A stretch of 64,000 bases of DNA from Desulforadius tongensis (lineage in GTDB: Bacteria > Bacillota > Desulfotomaculia > Desulfotomaculales > Desulfohalotomaculaceae). The stretch covers positions 98,986 through 162,985 of the forward strand of contig NZ_JAFBCW010000001.1 of the NCBI RefSeq assembly GCF_016907915.1, read 5' to 3'. A program made the translations under genes and the position numbers. Shown piece after piece: positions 1 to 11,275 of this stretch. The notes under the pieces were generated by a model. The model was not told the DNA's origin, searched no databases, and worked only from the letters and a program-made list of their open reading frames with translations. Position 1 is the stretch's first letter, and every line of letters begins with the position of its first letter.

Positions 1-46
1 TCAAAAAACCTCTTCGATTTACACGTTTTTTATCTATCAACTTATT

Positions 47-242
47 GTTATAGACGCAGTTCTTATTAATAAGTTCCATATTTTATTGCTTTTCCAGCTG
101 TTTTTTAGCTGAATTCTTATCATCACAATAAGTTTGACGTAATACTTTACTTTTATGTTCCGCCTTTTTAAAAATTTTTTATACCCTATTCTAATTTTGG
201 GCCTGCATAGTTATAGACGGGGTATTTTTTAAATAAGTTCCA
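47..242. repeat. Degenerate direct repeat pair downstream of the MBL-fold gene
   Basis: Two copies of GTTATAGACG followed 11 or 12 bases later by AATAAGTTCCA lie at 47-78 and 210-242. The first 244 bases are AT-rich and I see no gene in them. The repeat could be a duplicated regulatory box or the trace of a local duplication. It is just past the stop codon of the minus-strand gene at 245. Confidence 0.5.
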
Positions 243-244
243 CT

Positions 245-1501
245 TTACTTTTCTACCATACTGGTCCCTTTTTTTGATTTCGGTGCAGGCACTTGATTTA
301 TAATGTATCTGCTGCCATCAGTTTTCAAAATTATATGCTGGTTAAGCGTTTTATAAACTAAAATATTCCTTTGCTGCAGACGTTTTAGCACTTCTTCTGC
401 AGGCTCATTTTCTTGATCGCCAGTGCTTACACTAATAACTGCTGCTTGTGGGTTAACTTTTTCCAGCAATTCTTTTGACGTAGATTTATCGGATCCGCCG
501 TTGGCCACTTTAAGGACATCAGCTTTAATGCCCCCGACAAGATTTTTCTCCTGAGCTTTTAACATACCGCCGGTAAATAATACTTTAACTTTCCCGAACT
601 TAAAGTAAGCCGCCACTGAATTAGCTTTGGCATCATTGTAAAACCTGGGTTGGGTTAAAATTTGCACCGTTCCTTTGTCAAATTTAAAGGTTTGGCTGGC
701 GTGGGTCTGCCTTAAAGCACCTGTCATTTGGACTAAATATTCATATTCCCTGTAAGCATCAGAATGGTCATCATAGCCGCTGTCTACAATATTTTTCACC
801 GGAAAAGCCTTTAATACCGCCGGCACACCACCCATGGCCCCGGCATCGGTGTGGGTGATTACGAGCAAATCAATATCATCAACATTATGCTGTTTTAAAT
901 ACTCCACTACTTTATCACCATGTTCTCTATCGCCGGTATCAATTAAAATATCCTTATTACCGGGCAGCTGGATATACGCGGCTTCACCTCTGCCCACATC
1001 AATAAAATGAACCCAGGCATACTTATCTTCCGGTTTAACGGCCACACCGGTAAGCACCTCAGCCCGCCCGGTTGTATGGTTTATCTTTACATCATAGTTA
1101 AAGGCCCGGCACACCAGTTTAACCGGTACTAATATGTCCTTTCTGACACCGCATATTTTTACTGCCGGTTCCGGCAGTGTTACAGGCTTACCGTTTAAGT
1201 AAGCAGTTTTAGAACCCGCCGTTACCTTAATTGTATTTACCGTTTCGTACAGGTCATTAAGCTGCACTTTTGCAGTTATGGTGCGGCAGTGTTTTGACGC
1301 AGCTGCTTCTCCGCCAAGCTTATTCACTGTTTCTGCCAAGGGAACCATAAAGGTACCCTTTGAAATCTGGGGTGGATTAATAAAATTCAATTCCACATCA
1401 TCCACCAGCAGTTTAGGAGTACCGGAACCTGCATAAGCAGGTATAACAAAAAGAACACATGCCAGCAAAGCGGTAATTAATACAACCGTCTTTTTTTTCA
1501 A
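245..1501 (-). CDS. Secreted MBL-fold (ComEC/Rec2-like) protein with degenerate metal site
   Basis: The 418-residue protein starts with a signal peptide (about 1-24). A copper-amine-oxidase N-terminal-like stalk domain follows (about 28-150), then a metallo-beta-lactamase fold of the ComEC C-terminal type (about 160-400), recognised from FIDVGRGEAAYIQLPG and ILIDTG. Active members carry THxHxDH; this one reads THTDAGAMGG at 216-225. The later Asp of the LFTGD strand is Gly (LFTGG, about 311), and the usual HHGS is NGGS (about 334-337). Nearly all zinc ligands are therefore gone, so a pseudoenzyme, perhaps a cell-surface binding protein, is more likely than a hydrolase. The fold is fairly certain; the role is unknown. 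Confidence 0.8.
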   Translation of the reverse strand: MKKKTVVLITALLACVLFVIPAYAGSGTPKLLVDDVELNFINPPQISKGTFMVPLAETVNKLGGEAAASKHCRTITAKVQLNDLYETVNTIKVTAGSKTAYLNGKPVTLPEPAVKICGVRKDILVPVKLVCRAFNYDVKINHTTGRAEVLTGVAVKPEDKYAWVHFIDVGRGEAAYIQLPGNKDILIDTGDREHGDKVVEYLKQHNVDDIDLLVITHTDAGAMGGVPAVLKAFPVKNIVDSGYDDHSDAYREYEYLVQMTGALRQTHASQTFKFDKGTVQILTQPRFYNDAKANSVAAYFKFGKVKVLFTGGMLKAQEKNLVGGIKADVLKVANGGSDKSTSKELLEKVNPQAAVISVSTGDQENEPAEEVLKRLQQRNILVYKTLNQHIILKTDGSRYIINQVPAPKSKKGTSMVEK

Positions 1502-1619
1502 AGTAATCCCCCCTGAAATTATTCATAAATAATGTTTTGCTTTTAAAGCCGATGGCTTTATGCTGGTAAAAAATAAGCTCTTACTTTTTCGCTCTCCTAA
1601 CCGCCTTTTTACAAATTTA

Positions 1620-1646
1620 GGGAAGAACATTTCTCACGTTCTTCCC
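1620..1646 (-). terminator. Hairpin downstream of mbl
   Basis: A perfect 9-bp stem (1620-1628 with 1638-1646) and 9-base loop lies just after the mbl stop. On the minus strand it is followed by only a weak U-run (CCCTAAATTT), so it is a probable but not strong terminator. Confidence 0.5.
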
Positions 1647-1658
1647 CATTTTTACCGT

Positions 1659-2696
1659 TTACCCCATTACTTTTTTAAACAGTTTTTTGCTTTTCGGATT
1701 GGGCAGCACGTTCATCATGGCCAGCGCTTTTCCGGTGCCCTGGGCCACACAGCTGATGGGATCTTCGGCCACGTACACCGGCAGGCCGGTTTCCTCGCTG
1801 ATCAAGCGGTCGAAGTTGTGCAGCAGCGCGCCGCCGCCGGTCATTACTATGCCCTTGTTTACAATGTCTGCCGCCAGTTCCGGCGGGGTGTGCTCCAGCA
1901 CTTCTTTTACCGCCCCCACCACCGCTTCCAGCGGTTCCGTTATCGCTTCGTATACCTGGCTGGTGGATACCGTGATGGCTTTGGGCAGCCCGGTTACCAG
2001 GTCGCGGCCGCGGATTTGGGTGCTGCGCTCGCTGTCCACCAGGGCGCTGCCCACTTCTATTTTTATTTCTTCGCCGGTTCTTTCACCAATCATCATGTTA
2101 AATTCTCTTCTGATATAGCGGACTATGGCCTCGTCAAATTTATCGCCGCCCACCCTTAAGGAACGGCTGCATACAATGCCGCCCAGGGAAAGCACCGCCA
2201 CGTCGGTGGTGCCGCCGCCGATATCCACCACCATAGAACCGCTGGCTTCGGATATATCTATGCCGGCACCCAGGGCGGCGGCCAGGGGTTCCTCTATCAG
2301 GTGGGCCTGTCTGGCACCGGCCTGCAGCGCCGCCTGGCGCACCGCCCGTTCCTCCACCCCGGTTACGCCGGAGGGAATGCACACCATTACCCGCGGTTTT
2401 AAAAACCACTTTTTAGCCTTTACCCTGTTGATAAAATAGCGCAGCATTTTTTCCGTAACGTCGTAATCGGCAATAACGCCATCTCTCAAGGGGCGGATAG
2501 CCACGATGTTGCCGGGGGTGCGGCCGAGCATGCGGCGGGCCTCCGACCCCACCGCGATGATTTTCCCGGTATCTTTATTTATAGCCACCACAGAGGGCTC
2601 CTGCAGAACAATCCCCTTACCTTTAACATATACCAGGACACTGGCCGTGCCCAGGTCTATACCTATATCGGTTGAAAATCCCAGAAATCCAAACAT
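1659..2696 (-). CDS. mbl: MreB/Mbl rod-shape actin homologue
   Basis: This 345-residue bacterial actin forms membrane-bound filaments that direct lateral wall synthesis. It has the phosphate-1 motif [19 protein letters not shown] near the N terminus, [14 protein letters not shown] (about 157-170) and [11 protein letters not shown] (about 283-293), which build the ATP site. The length is normal for MreB/Mbl. It lies directly downstream of spoIIID, the same order as spoIIID-mbl in Bacillus subtilis, so Mbl is preferred over MreB or MreBH. The paralogue choice rests on synteny; membership of the family is certain. Confidence 0.9.
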   Translation of the reverse strand: MFGFLGFSTDIGIDLGTASVLVYVKGKGIVLQEPSVVAINKDTGKIIAVGSEARRMLGRTPGNIVAIRPLRDGVIADYDVTEKMLRYFINRVKAKKWFLKPRVMVCIPSGVTGVEERAVRQAALQAGARQAHLIEEPLAAALGAGIDISEASGSMVVDIGGGTTDVAVLSLGGIVCSRSLRVGGDKFDEAIVRYIRREFNMMIGERTGEEIKIEVGSALVDSERSTQIRGRDLVTGLPKAITVSTSQVYEAITEPLEAVVGAVKEVLEHTPPELAADIVNKGIVMTGGGALLHNFDRLISEETGLPVYVAEDPISCVAQGTGKALAMMNVLPNPKSKKLFKKVMG

Positions 2697-2840
2697 TTGT
2701 TGCGTTTCCTCCCCAGTTCTTTTTCGGGTTTGTCCATTTCTTTATAACAAATATGCCGGTAAGGCATGTATTTTATTGAATCTTATTGACATTTCTACTT
2801 TTGGGGAAGAATTCCTCTATATTTAGTATATAAAATTAGA

Positions 2841-3095
2841 TTAATACATATTTTTGTATTTTTTCCTGGTGGCTTCTCCGCCGCGGATGTGCCGCTCGGA
2901 TTTATTTAATTCCAGTATTTTTTTTACTTCCCTGGCCAGTTGTTTATTTAAAGAAGGTAAACGCTCGGTCATATCTTTGTGCACGGTGCTTTTGCTCACC
3001 TGAAATACCCGGGCGGCCTGCCGCACGGTGGCCCCGGTTTCCAGGATGTAAGCACATATTTCCAGTACCCGCTTTTGTATATAATCCTGCATCAA
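2841..3095 (-). CDS. spoIIID: Sporulation transcriptional regulator SpoIIID
   Basis: This 84-residue DNA-binding protein acts in the mother cell, where it activates or represses sigma-E dependent genes. The helix-turn-helix is visible as GATVRQAARVFQVSKSTVHKDMTERLP (about 21-47), and the C terminus is basic, as in the family. Length and sequence match SpoIIID closely. Its neighbours (mbl downstream; spoIIQ-like, spoIID and murA upstream) reproduce the B. subtilis order, which makes the assignment very secure. Confidence 0.95.
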   Translation of the reverse strand: MMQDYIQKRVLEICAYILETGATVRQAARVFQVSKSTVHKDMTERLPSLNKQLAREVKKILELNKSERHIRGGEATRKKYKNMY

Positions 3096-3205
3096 CCTAC
3101 CCCCCGGACAACTGTGACATGTTAGGATTAATTAGTTCATATATATGCGGGCGGGGGGATTTAATACCTATATTGATTGTTTTGGACAGGTTGGTAATAA
3201 TTGCA

Positions 3206-3895
3206 TTAACGGCAGCGGGTGTATTCCGCCGGATCAACGGGGCAGCCGTCCTTAGTGAGGGTGAACTGTACCACCGGCTGTCCCGCGCTGCTGCAGGTGC
3301 CCAGAATTTCTCCCCGCTCAACCTGCTGGTTGACGGATACCCGCACGGTGCCCAGGCCGCTGTATGCTGTCCGGCAGCCCCGGCCGTGGTCCACGGTCAC
3401 TTTAAAACCGGTGTACTCACCGGCTTCAACCGCCGCCACTTTCCCGGCCAGCGCCGCTTTAACCGCTTCTCCCGGGGCAGCCTGCAGCTGCAGGCCGCTG
3501 CTGAAACGGTAGTCGTCGTAGATCTCGCTGTAGTACGGCTGGTTGTATTTAAGCAGCACCCTGCCGCTTACCGGCATGGTCAGCCGGCTTAAATCCGCCC
3601 CCGGTTCCCGCCGGGGCTGCTGTTTTTCTTCTACCGGTTGATCTTTTAGTTCGTCTGCTTCGGGCCGTTCTGCCTGTACTTCCGCCGCCGGTCCGGTTTG
3701 ATTTATTTCCAGCGCTTCTTCCGCCGCCGGCATCATAAAGCGGGCGGCCAAAAGGGCCCCCGCCAGCAGCAGGGCCGCCCCCGCAGCGCACAGCCCGGTG
3801 CTTTTAAGAAACCATTTTTTCAGCCACCGGCGGTATTTTTGTATGCCGTCCTGGTTTTTTAACTTTTCTTTCAGGCTGTTGTTGAAAGGCCACAT
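3206..3895 (-). CDS. spoIIQ: SpoIIQ-like membrane-anchored LytM/M23 protein, degenerate active site
   Basis: This is a single-pass membrane protein (helix about 31-51) with an acidic, Pro-rich linker and a LytM/M23 fold from about residue 105. In active M23 enzymes the first motif is HxGxD; here it is SSGLQ (about 132-136). The HxH region reads AYSGL, so zinc binding is lost. B. subtilis SpoIIQ, the forespore partner of SpoIIIAH in the engulfment channel, is likewise inactive. Its position next to spoIID and spoIIID supports this role. The start is set at the ATG at 3895, six bases after AGAGGTG; an in-frame GTG nine bases upstream lacks proper spacing. Confidence 0.8.
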   Translation of the reverse strand: MWPFNNSLKEKLKNQDGIQKYRRWLKKWFLKSTGLCAAGAALLLAGALLAARFMMPAAEEALEINQTGPAAEVQAERPEADELKDQPVEEKQQPRREPGADLSRLTMPVSGRVLLKYNQPYYSEIYDDYRFSSGLQLQAAPGEAVKAALAGKVAAVEAGEYTGFKVTVDHGRGCRTAYSGLGTVRVSVNQQVERGEILGTCSSAGQPVVQFTLTKDGCPVDPAEYTRCR

Positions 3896-3977
3896 CTTTT
3901 TCACCTCTTGCTCCTTACTTTACTGATAGTGTGGCCTTAGACCGGTTTTTTTATACCTCCGCCGGGTCCGGCAGGGG

Positions 3978-4964
3978 TTATTTTTCTATCTTCAGCTCTT
4001 TAAGCTCCGTTCCCGGGTAGTAGTGGGCCAGTATCTGCTGATAGGTTTTTTGGTGTTCCGCCATCCCTTTGGCCCCGTACTGGCACATGCCCACCCCGTG
4101 CCCGTAGCCCCTGGTGGTAAAGGTTATTTTATTTCCTTCTATTTTATAGGTAAACAGGGTTGATCTTAGATTCAGCAGATCTCTCAGGGCGGTGGCTTTC
4201 ATTTCCCTGCCACCTACCTGCAGCGTCTTCGGCCTGCCGGTGGTGGTGGTTTGGGTTACCTTTATTATTTCTTTTTTTCCGCCGGCTGAAACAGGCACTG
4301 CTTTCAGGTCCACCTGCAGCCGGGCAGATACTTTGTCCAGCGGGTAGGTTACACTGCGCACCGGACGGGGATCGGCGCAGTACGGGCAGGGTACGCTTTT
4401 CAGGTAGGGCAGGCTCACCTGCCATACCTCGCCGGAATTTTCGGTGGCCCCACCGCCGCAGGATGCGTGGTAAACGGCGTTGGCCAGCTGGTTGTTGTAC
4501 GTGAGCACCTTGTTTTGGGTGCTTTTTACCGCCCACTTAATCTTCAGGTAGTAATGGGGGTATTGTATGCCCCAGCGCTTTTTCATTTCTTGTTTTGATA
4601 TCCAGGCCTGCCCCTGGCGGTGATCGTCGCTGACGTCCGCCCCGGGAATGGTCCGGTTTGCTATACCGCCGGGCACCAGCCTCTGCGCTGTGTAGGTACG
4701 GGCCGCCACCGCCTGGGCCTTCAGGGCCTCCATGGGGAAAGAGGCGGGCATTTCCGCCGCCACCACACCCACCAGGTATTCTTCCAGGGGAAGGGGTTCT
4801 ATTTTCCCGCTGGCATGGTGGTAAAGGCGCACCTGCCGGCGGTTTATCTGCACATCACCGCCGGTGTTCAGCCAGGGCAGGCGGTGGGCCAAACCCGCCA
4901 GCGCCACCGTTACAAGGATCAACCCCAGGATGAAGAGAGGGATTTTTCTGCGCATATACATCAT
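3978..4964 (-). CDS. spoIID: Stage II sporulation protein D, lytic transglycosylase
   Basis: SpoIID cleaves glycan strands at the septum during engulfment, in a complex with SpoIIM and SpoIIP. The 328-residue protein has an N-terminal membrane anchor (about 8-27). The core motif EEYLVGVVAAEMPASFP follows, with the catalytic Glu in AAEMP, then KAQAVAARTYT. The C-terminal GYGHGVGMCQYGAKGMA is diagnostic for the family. It lies between murA and the spoIIQ-like gene, as in B. subtilis, and is probably transcribed with or just after murA. Confidence 0.95.
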   Translation of the reverse strand: MMYMRRKIPLFILGLILVTVALAGLAHRLPWLNTGGDVQINRRQVRLYHHASGKIEPLPLEEYLVGVVAAEMPASFPMEALKAQAVAARTYTAQRLVPGGIANRTIPGADVSDDHRQGQAWISKQEMKKRWGIQYPHYYLKIKWAVKSTQNKVLTYNNQLANAVYHASCGGGATENSGEVWQVSLPYLKSVPCPYCADPRPVRSVTYPLDKVSARLQVDLKAVPVSAGGKKEIIKVTQTTTTGRPKTLQVGGREMKATALRDLLNLRSTLFTYKIEGNKITFTTRGYGHGVGMCQYGAKGMAEHQKTYQQILAHYYPGTELKELKIEK

Positions 4965-5026
4965 CTCCCACGGATTTTTTTAGATATGCCCGTAAGTACA
5001 TGTATATGCGGGAATCACCGGTAATA

Positions 5027-6289
5027 TTACCGGTCCCCAGCATTTATTCTCGTTATGTCTGCCCCGATGGATTTTAATTTTTCTTCAATCCTGTAATAGC
5101 CCCTGTCTATGTGGTTGATGTTTCCCACTTCCGTTTCTCCTTCCGCCGCCAGGCCGGCTATTATCAGGGCCGCCCCCGCCCTCAGGTCGCTGGCCTTTAC
5201 CCGGGCCCCCGTCAGTTTTTCCGTGCCGTATACGATGGCGGTGTGTCCTTCGGTTTTTATTTTCGCCCCCATACGCTTCAGCTCGCTCACGTGCATAAAG
5301 CGGTTTTCAAACACCGTTTCCGTTATTACGCTGGTGCCCCGGGCCACCGTCATCAGGGCCATCATTTGGGCCTGCATGTCGGTGGGAAAACCCGGGTAGG
5401 GCATCGTTTTTATATCTACCCCTTTTAACCGCCCGTTGGAGCGCACTCTGATGCCGCTTTCTTCCTCCGTTACTTCCACCCCCGCCTCCTGCAGTTTGGC
5501 CACCACCGGCTTAAGGTGGTCTGCAATTACGTTGTTCACCAGCACATCGCCGCCGGTGATGGCTGCCGCCACCATGTAGGTGCCCGCTTCTATGCGGTCC
5601 GGTATTACCCCGTGGGCGGTGCCGTGCAGTTTTTCCCTTCCTTCTATACGAATTACCTTGGTTCCGGCCCCTTTTATTCCGGCTCCCATGGAATTTAAAA
5701 AGTTGGCCAGGTCGACGATTTCCGGCTCTTCGGCGGAGTTCTCTATGGTGGTAACCCCCTGGGCCAGCGCTGCGGCCATCATGATGTTCTCGGTGGCCCC
5801 CACGCTGGGAAAGTCTAAATACACGCGGCTGCCGATTAGTTTTTTCGCTTCCGCCTCTATGCAGCCCCGGCCGTATCTTATTTCCGCCCCCAGGGCATGG
5901 AAGCCCTTCAGGTGCAGGTCGATGGGCCTGGTACCGATGGCACAGCCCCCGGGCAGGGATATTCTCGCCTTCCCGGTGCGGGCCAGCAGCGGTCCCATTA
6001 CCAAAAACGACGCTCTCATGCGCCGCACGTACTCGTACGGGGCTTCTGACGATTTGATCTCCGCCGCGCTGACCCGCAGTTCATCGTTATCTATTTCCAC
6101 CGCCGCCCCCAGGTTCTGCAGCACCGCAGCAATGGTATACACGTCCGTCAGTTTGGGAATGTCGCACACACGGCACTGTTCCGCGGTGAGCAGCGTGGCC
6201 GCGATAATCGGTAATACGGCGTTTTTAGCCCCGGAAACCTTTATTGTTCCTTTTAACGGATTGCCGCCTCTTACCAGTAGTTTTTCCAT
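5027..6289 (-). CDS. murA: UDP-N-acetylglucosamine 1-carboxyvinyltransferase (first copy)
   Basis: MurA transfers enolpyruvate from PEP to UDP-GlcNAc, the first committed step of peptidoglycan synthesis, in the cytoplasm. The 420-residue protein has the N-terminal [11 protein letters not shown] and the loop [17 protein letters not shown], whose Cys is the PEP-adduct and fosfomycin target. The C-terminal [17 protein letters not shown] is also typical. A second murA lies at 62538-63791, so the organism has two copies as many low-GC Gram-positives do. This one sits beside spoIID, like murAA of B. subtilis. Confidence 0.97.
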   Translation of the reverse strand: MEKLLVRGGNPLKGTIKVSGAKNAVLPIIAATLLTAEQCRVCDIPKLTDVYTIAAVLQNLGAAVEIDNDELRVSAAEIKSSEAPYEYVRRMRASFLVMGPLLARTGKARISLPGGCAIGTRPIDLHLKGFHALGAEIRYGRGCIEAEAKKLIGSRVYLDFPSVGATENIMMAAALAQGVTTIENSAEEPEIVDLANFLNSMGAGIKGAGTKVIRIEGREKLHGTAHGVIPDRIEAGTYMVAAAITGGDVLVNNVIADHLKPVVAKLQEAGVEVTEEESGIRVRSNGRLKGVDIKTMPYPGFPTDMQAQMMALMTVARGTSVITETVFENRFMHVSELKRMGAKIKTEGHTAIVYGTEKLTGARVKASDLRAGAALIIAGLAAEGETEVGNINHIDRGYYRIEEKLKSIGADITRINAGDR

Positions 6290-6381
6290 AGGATACCTTT
6301 CTGTTCACACGGGTTTTGTAGTTAGTATTGCCGTTATCTGCCGGTGTAATACCAAAAGGAAAATTAACGCTTTAAAGCAAA

Positions 6382-6412
6382 AAAGGCCAGGGTATATTTT
6401 CCCTGACCTTTT
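6382..6412 (-). terminator. Rho-independent terminator of the atp operon
   Basis: On the minus strand an 11-bp stem (one G-U pair) with an 8-base loop is followed by TTTTTTG, just after the atpC stop codon at 6433. It separates the atp operon from murA. Confidence 0.85.
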
Positions 6413-6432
6413 ATGTTTCCGTTTAACTTTTA

Positions 6433-6834
6433 TTATCTGCCAGCCGCTTTCAGCCTGGCTATGGCACGCTGCAGGGCCGCTTCCGCCCGGGCCTGATCTA
6501 TGCCTTCGCCGCCCTTGGCCAGGCGTTCTTCGGCCCGCTTTTTGGCAGCCTCTGCCCGTTCCACGTCAATTTGATCTTCTCGCTCAGCTGTGTCTGCCAG
6601 AACTATCACACGGCTGTTTTTAACTTCCACAAAGCCGCCGCTGATGGCCACTTTGTAGGTTTTTCCATCCTGCTGTACCCTTAAAACACCGGTTTTAAGG
6701 GCGCTTACCAGCGGGGCGTGCTCGGGAAGGAAGCCCAATTCACCTTCAACCCCTGGGGCAACAACGAATTCAACTTCTTCACTGCACACCACTCTTTCAG
6801 GGGTGACAATATCCAGGCGCTGAGTTTTGGCCAT
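6433..6834 (-). CDS. atpC: ATP synthase F1 subunit epsilon
   Basis: Epsilon links the gamma stalk to the c-ring and can inhibit ATP hydrolysis. Seen are the beta-sandwich start RLDIVTPERVVCSEEVEFVVAPGVEGELGFLPEHAPLV and a C-terminal helical hairpin rich in Ala, Glu and Arg. The ATG at 6834 is chosen because GAGGGAAG stands eight bases before it; this leaves it just past the atpD stop. It is the last gene of the operon and is followed by a terminator. Confidence 0.95.
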   Translation of the reverse strand: MAKTQRLDIVTPERVVCSEEVEFVVAPGVEGELGFLPEHAPLVSALKTGVLRVQQDGKTYKVAISGGFVEVKNSRVIVLADTAEREDQIDVERAEAAKKRAEERLAKGGEGIDQARAEAALQRAIARLKAAGR

Positions 6835-6835
6835 A

Positions 6836-8296
<1,461 letters not shown>

Positions 8297-8299
8297 TTA

Positions 8300-9172
8300 T
8301 TACTCCAGCGCCGCGGCGCCGCCAACAATTTCGGAAATTTCCTTTGTGATGGCAGCCTGACGGGCACGGTTCAATGACAATGTCAGTTTATGAATCATTT
8401 CCTTAGCGTTGTTGGTTGCGGAGTCCATAGCGGTCATGCGGGCACCGTGCTCACCGGCCTTGGCCTCCAGCAGGGCCCGGAAGATGCTGACCTCCACATA
8501 TTTGGGCAGCAGCTCGCCCAGAACTGACTCGGCGTTGGGTTCATACATGTATGAAACCTGGGCCTTTTTGTCTTCCGCACCCTCCTTTTTTTCCTCTGCC
8601 GGTGCTTCTATGGGCAGAAGCTTAACCGTTGTGGGGCGCTGGGTTAAGGTATTCACAAACTCACTGAAAATCAAATAAACCTGATCGTACTCACCGGCGG
8701 TGTACTTATCTATTACAAACCGGGCAATTTCCTTGGCTTTGCCGAAGGTGATGTTTTCGCCCAAATTGATAAACTCTGCCGCTATTTCTGCCCCACGCCT
8801 TTTGAAAAAGTCGCGGCCCTTACGGCCGATGGTAATCAGGGCAGGGTTTTCATACTGCTGCAGCTCTTTTGCCGCACGCCGGATAACGTTCGCGTTGAAA
8901 CCACCACACAGGCCTCTGTCGGCAGTGATAATGATGTAGGCGGTCTTTTGAGGTTCTCGCACTTCCAGCAGCGGGTGACTGACAGAACCGCCGGCTGCTG
9001 CACTAACTCGTCCAAGCACATCAGTCAGTTTGGTGGCGTATGGCCGGGCAGCAGTAACTGCTTCCTGGGCACGGCGCATTTTTGCCGCAGCTACCATTTT
9101 CATAGCCTTGGTAATCTGCTGGGTGCTTTTAACACTCTTAATCCGGCGCCTAATATCGCGCGCACTAGCCAA
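8300..9172 (-). CDS. atpG: ATP synthase F1 subunit gamma
   Basis: Gamma is the rotating central shaft. The 290-residue protein begins with the conserved coiled-coil helix ([32 protein letters not shown], written here only by its ends RDIRRRI and KMRRAQ). It contains [12 protein letters not shown] and ends with the matching C-terminal helix [18 protein letters not shown]. It lies between atpA and atpD as usual. There is a short Lys/Glu-rich insertion near 195-205, a region that varies within the family. Confidence 0.96.
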   Translation of the reverse strand: MASARDIRRRIKSVKSTQQITKAMKMVAAAKMRRAQEAVTAARPYATKLTDVLGRVSAAAGGSVSHPLLEVREPQKTAYIIITADRGLCGGFNANVIRRAAKELQQYENPALITIGRKGRDFFKRRGAEIAAEFINLGENITFGKAKEIARFVIDKYTAGEYDQVYLIFSEFVNTLTQRPTTVKLLPIEAPAEEKKEGAEDKKAQVSYMYEPNAESVLGELLPKYVEVSIFRALLEAKAGEHGARMTAMDSATNNAKEMIHKLTLSLNRARQAAITKEISEIVGGAAALE

Positions 9173-9202
9173 TACTTTTCACCACCTTACTCTTTATACT
9201 GC

Positions 9203-10708
9203 CTATACAAAGGTCTTTTTAAACTCTTCTATGGCCGCCTTCAGTTTTTCTTCAATCTCCGGTTTTAACTGCTTTTCTTCCCTAATGGACTTGAGAATTT
9301 CCGCATGCTCGCTCTTCACGTACTGCAGGAAACCCTGTTCAAAGGGGCGTACCTTTTCCACCGGCAGGTCATCCAGGTAACCGCGCACGGCAGTAAAGAT
9401 GGATACCACCTGCTCTTCAACGGGCATGGGCTGATACTGACCCTGCTTCAGGATTTCCATGGAGCGGGCACCGCGGTTCAAACGGGCCTGGGTGGCCTTA
9501 TCCAGGTCGGAACCGAACTGGGCAAAAGCGGCCAGCTCACGGTACTGGGCCAAATCCAAACGCAGTGTACCGGCCACCTGCTTCATGGCTTTAATTTGTG
9601 CCGCACCACCAACCCGGGATACCGACAAGCCCACGTCAACCGCCGGCCGCATACCGGAGTTGAACAGGTCTGAATCCAAAAAGATCTGACCGTCGGTAAT
9701 AGAGATAACGTTGGTGGGAATGTACGCTGACACGTCACCGGCCTGGGTTTCAATAATGGGCAGGGCGGTCAATGAACCGCCGCCGTACTCGTCGCTCATC
9801 TTAGCTGCCCGTTCCAGCAGGCGGGAGTGCAGGTAGAACACGTCACCGGGGAACGCTTCACGTCCGGGGGGACGGCGCAGCAGCAGCGACAGTTCACGGT
9901 AAGCGTTGGCCTGCTTGGTAAGGTCGTCGTAAATTACCAGCACGTCCTTACCCTGCTCCATGAATTCTTCACCGATGGCACAACCGGCATAAGGCGCGAT
10001 GTACAAGAGCGGTGAAGGTTCAGAAGCGTTAGCGGCCACCACAATGGTGTACTCCATGGCGCCCTTGGCTTCCAGCACGCTGATTACGTTGGCCACGGTG
10101 GAAGCTTTCTGGCCCACGGCCACGTAGATACAAATCATATCCTGGCCTTTTTGGTTGATGATGGTGTCCACCGCGATGGCGGTTTTACCGGTTTGACGGT
10201 CACCAATGATTAACTCCCGCTGGCCCCGGCCGATGGGAATCATGGAGTCGATAGCTTTCAGACCGGTCTGCATGGGCTGGTGAACTGACTTACGGGTAAT
10301 AACACCTGGAGCAATACGTTCAATGGGACGGAATTTATCAGACTTAATTTCTCCCTTACCGTCGATGGGCTGCCCCAACGGGTTGACAACCCGGCCGATC
10401 AGAGCGTCACCAACGGGAACGGAGATAATACGACCGGTGCGCTTAACGGTGTCACCCTCTTTAATGTGTGTGTATGGGCCCAGGATAACGCAGCCAATGT
10501 TGTCTTCTTCCAGGTTCAGGGCCATACCCAGGGTGCCACCGGGGAATTCCAGCAGCTCACTGGCCATACATTCTTCCAGGCCGTATACACGGGCAATACC
10601 GTCACCAACCTGAATAACGGTGCCAACGTCGGTAGCCTCAATCTGGGCCTGGTATTTATCGATCTGCTGCCTGATAATAGAGCTGATCTCTTCAGGTCGC
10701 AAATTCAT
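9203..10708 (-). CDS. atpA: ATP synthase F1 subunit alpha
   Basis: This non-catalytic nucleotide-binding subunit alternates with beta in F1. It starts [16 protein letters not shown] and has the P-loop [24 protein letters not shown] and SISDGQ-like [19 protein letters not shown]. The C-terminal region [16 protein letters not shown] is also typical. At 501 residues the length is standard. It is followed after 30 bases by atpG. Confidence 0.98.
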   Translation of the reverse strand: MNLRPEEISSIIRQQIDKYQAQIEATDVGTVIQVGDGIARVYGLEECMASELLEFPGGTLGMALNLEEDNIGCVILGPYTHIKEGDTVKRTGRIISVPVGDALIGRVVNPLGQPIDGKGEIKSDKFRPIERIAPGVITRKSVHQPMQTGLKAIDSMIPIGRGQRELIIGDRQTGKTAIAVDTIINQKGQDMICIYVAVGQKASTVANVISVLEAKGAMEYTIVVAANASEPSPLLYIAPYAGCAIGEEFMEQGKDVLVIYDDLTKQANAYRELSLLLRRPPGREAFPGDVFYLHSRLLERAAKMSDEYGGGSLTALPIIETQAGDVSAYIPTNVISITDGQIFLDSDLFNSGMRPAVDVGLSVSRVGGAAQIKAMKQVAGTLRLDLAQYRELAAFAQFGSDLDKATQARLNRGARSMEILKQGQYQPMPVEEQVVSIFTAVRGYLDDLPVEKVRPFEQGFLQYVKSEHAEILKSIREEKQLKPEIEEKLKAAIEEFKKTFV

Positions 10709-10729
10709 CTACTGGTTCACCCCTATCTA

Positions 10730-11275
10730 CTAACTAGTTTTGGACATCAGGCTCTGCTTAAGGGACTCAAGTTTATGTTTAACACTGCCGTCGATAACTT
10801 TATCCCCAATGCGTACCACCAGGCCGCCAATTAAAGAGGCATCCACCTTGTATTCCGGGCTCACCTCTTTACCGGCCAGGCGGTTCAATACTCCGGCCAG
10901 GCTTTTCTTCTGCTCCGCAGTGAGTTCTTTGGCAGATATTACCTCTGCATCAACCCTGTTGCGGGCTTCGTTGGCCTGGTTGATAAATTCTTCCACAATA
11001 TCACTTAAATAGGCTTCGCGATGACGATCAACGATCAGGTATAAAAAGTTTATTGTAGTTTCAGAAACGCGGCCTTCAAACAGCTGGGAAACAACCTGCT
11101 TTTTCTCCGCCGTGGTAATTTGGGGGTGAAAGAGGATTTTCTGCAGACCCTGTTCCCCTTCAATGACCGCGTTTACCGCCTTCAACTCTGCTTCTAATGC
11201 ATCCAGGCCATTGTTTGCAACGGCAATTTCATAAAGGGCCTGGGCATATCTTCTTGCCACAGCCCCCCTTAACAT
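10730..11275 (-). CDS. atpH: ATP synthase F1 subunit delta
   Basis: Delta joins the top of F1 to the b stator. The 181-residue protein begins VARRYAQALYEIAV and ends with the conserved IGGLVVRIGDKVIDGSVKHKLESLKQSL. Its start overlaps the end of atpF by seven bases, which suggests translational coupling. Confidence 0.95.
   Translation of the reverse strand: MLRGAVARRYAQALYEIAVANNGLDALEAELKAVNAVIEGEQGLQKILFHPQITTAEKKQVVSQLFEGRVSETTINFLYLIVDRHREAYLSDIVEEFINQANEARNRVDAEVISAKELTAEQKKSLAGVLNRLAGKEVSPEYKVDASLIGGLVVRIGDKVIDGSVKHKLESLKQSLMSKTS

Noticed and set aside
5580..6623. Long plus-strand open frame of 347 codons
   Set aside because: It lies opposite murA and atpC and its product is a Ser/Pro/Arg-rich shadow without family features.
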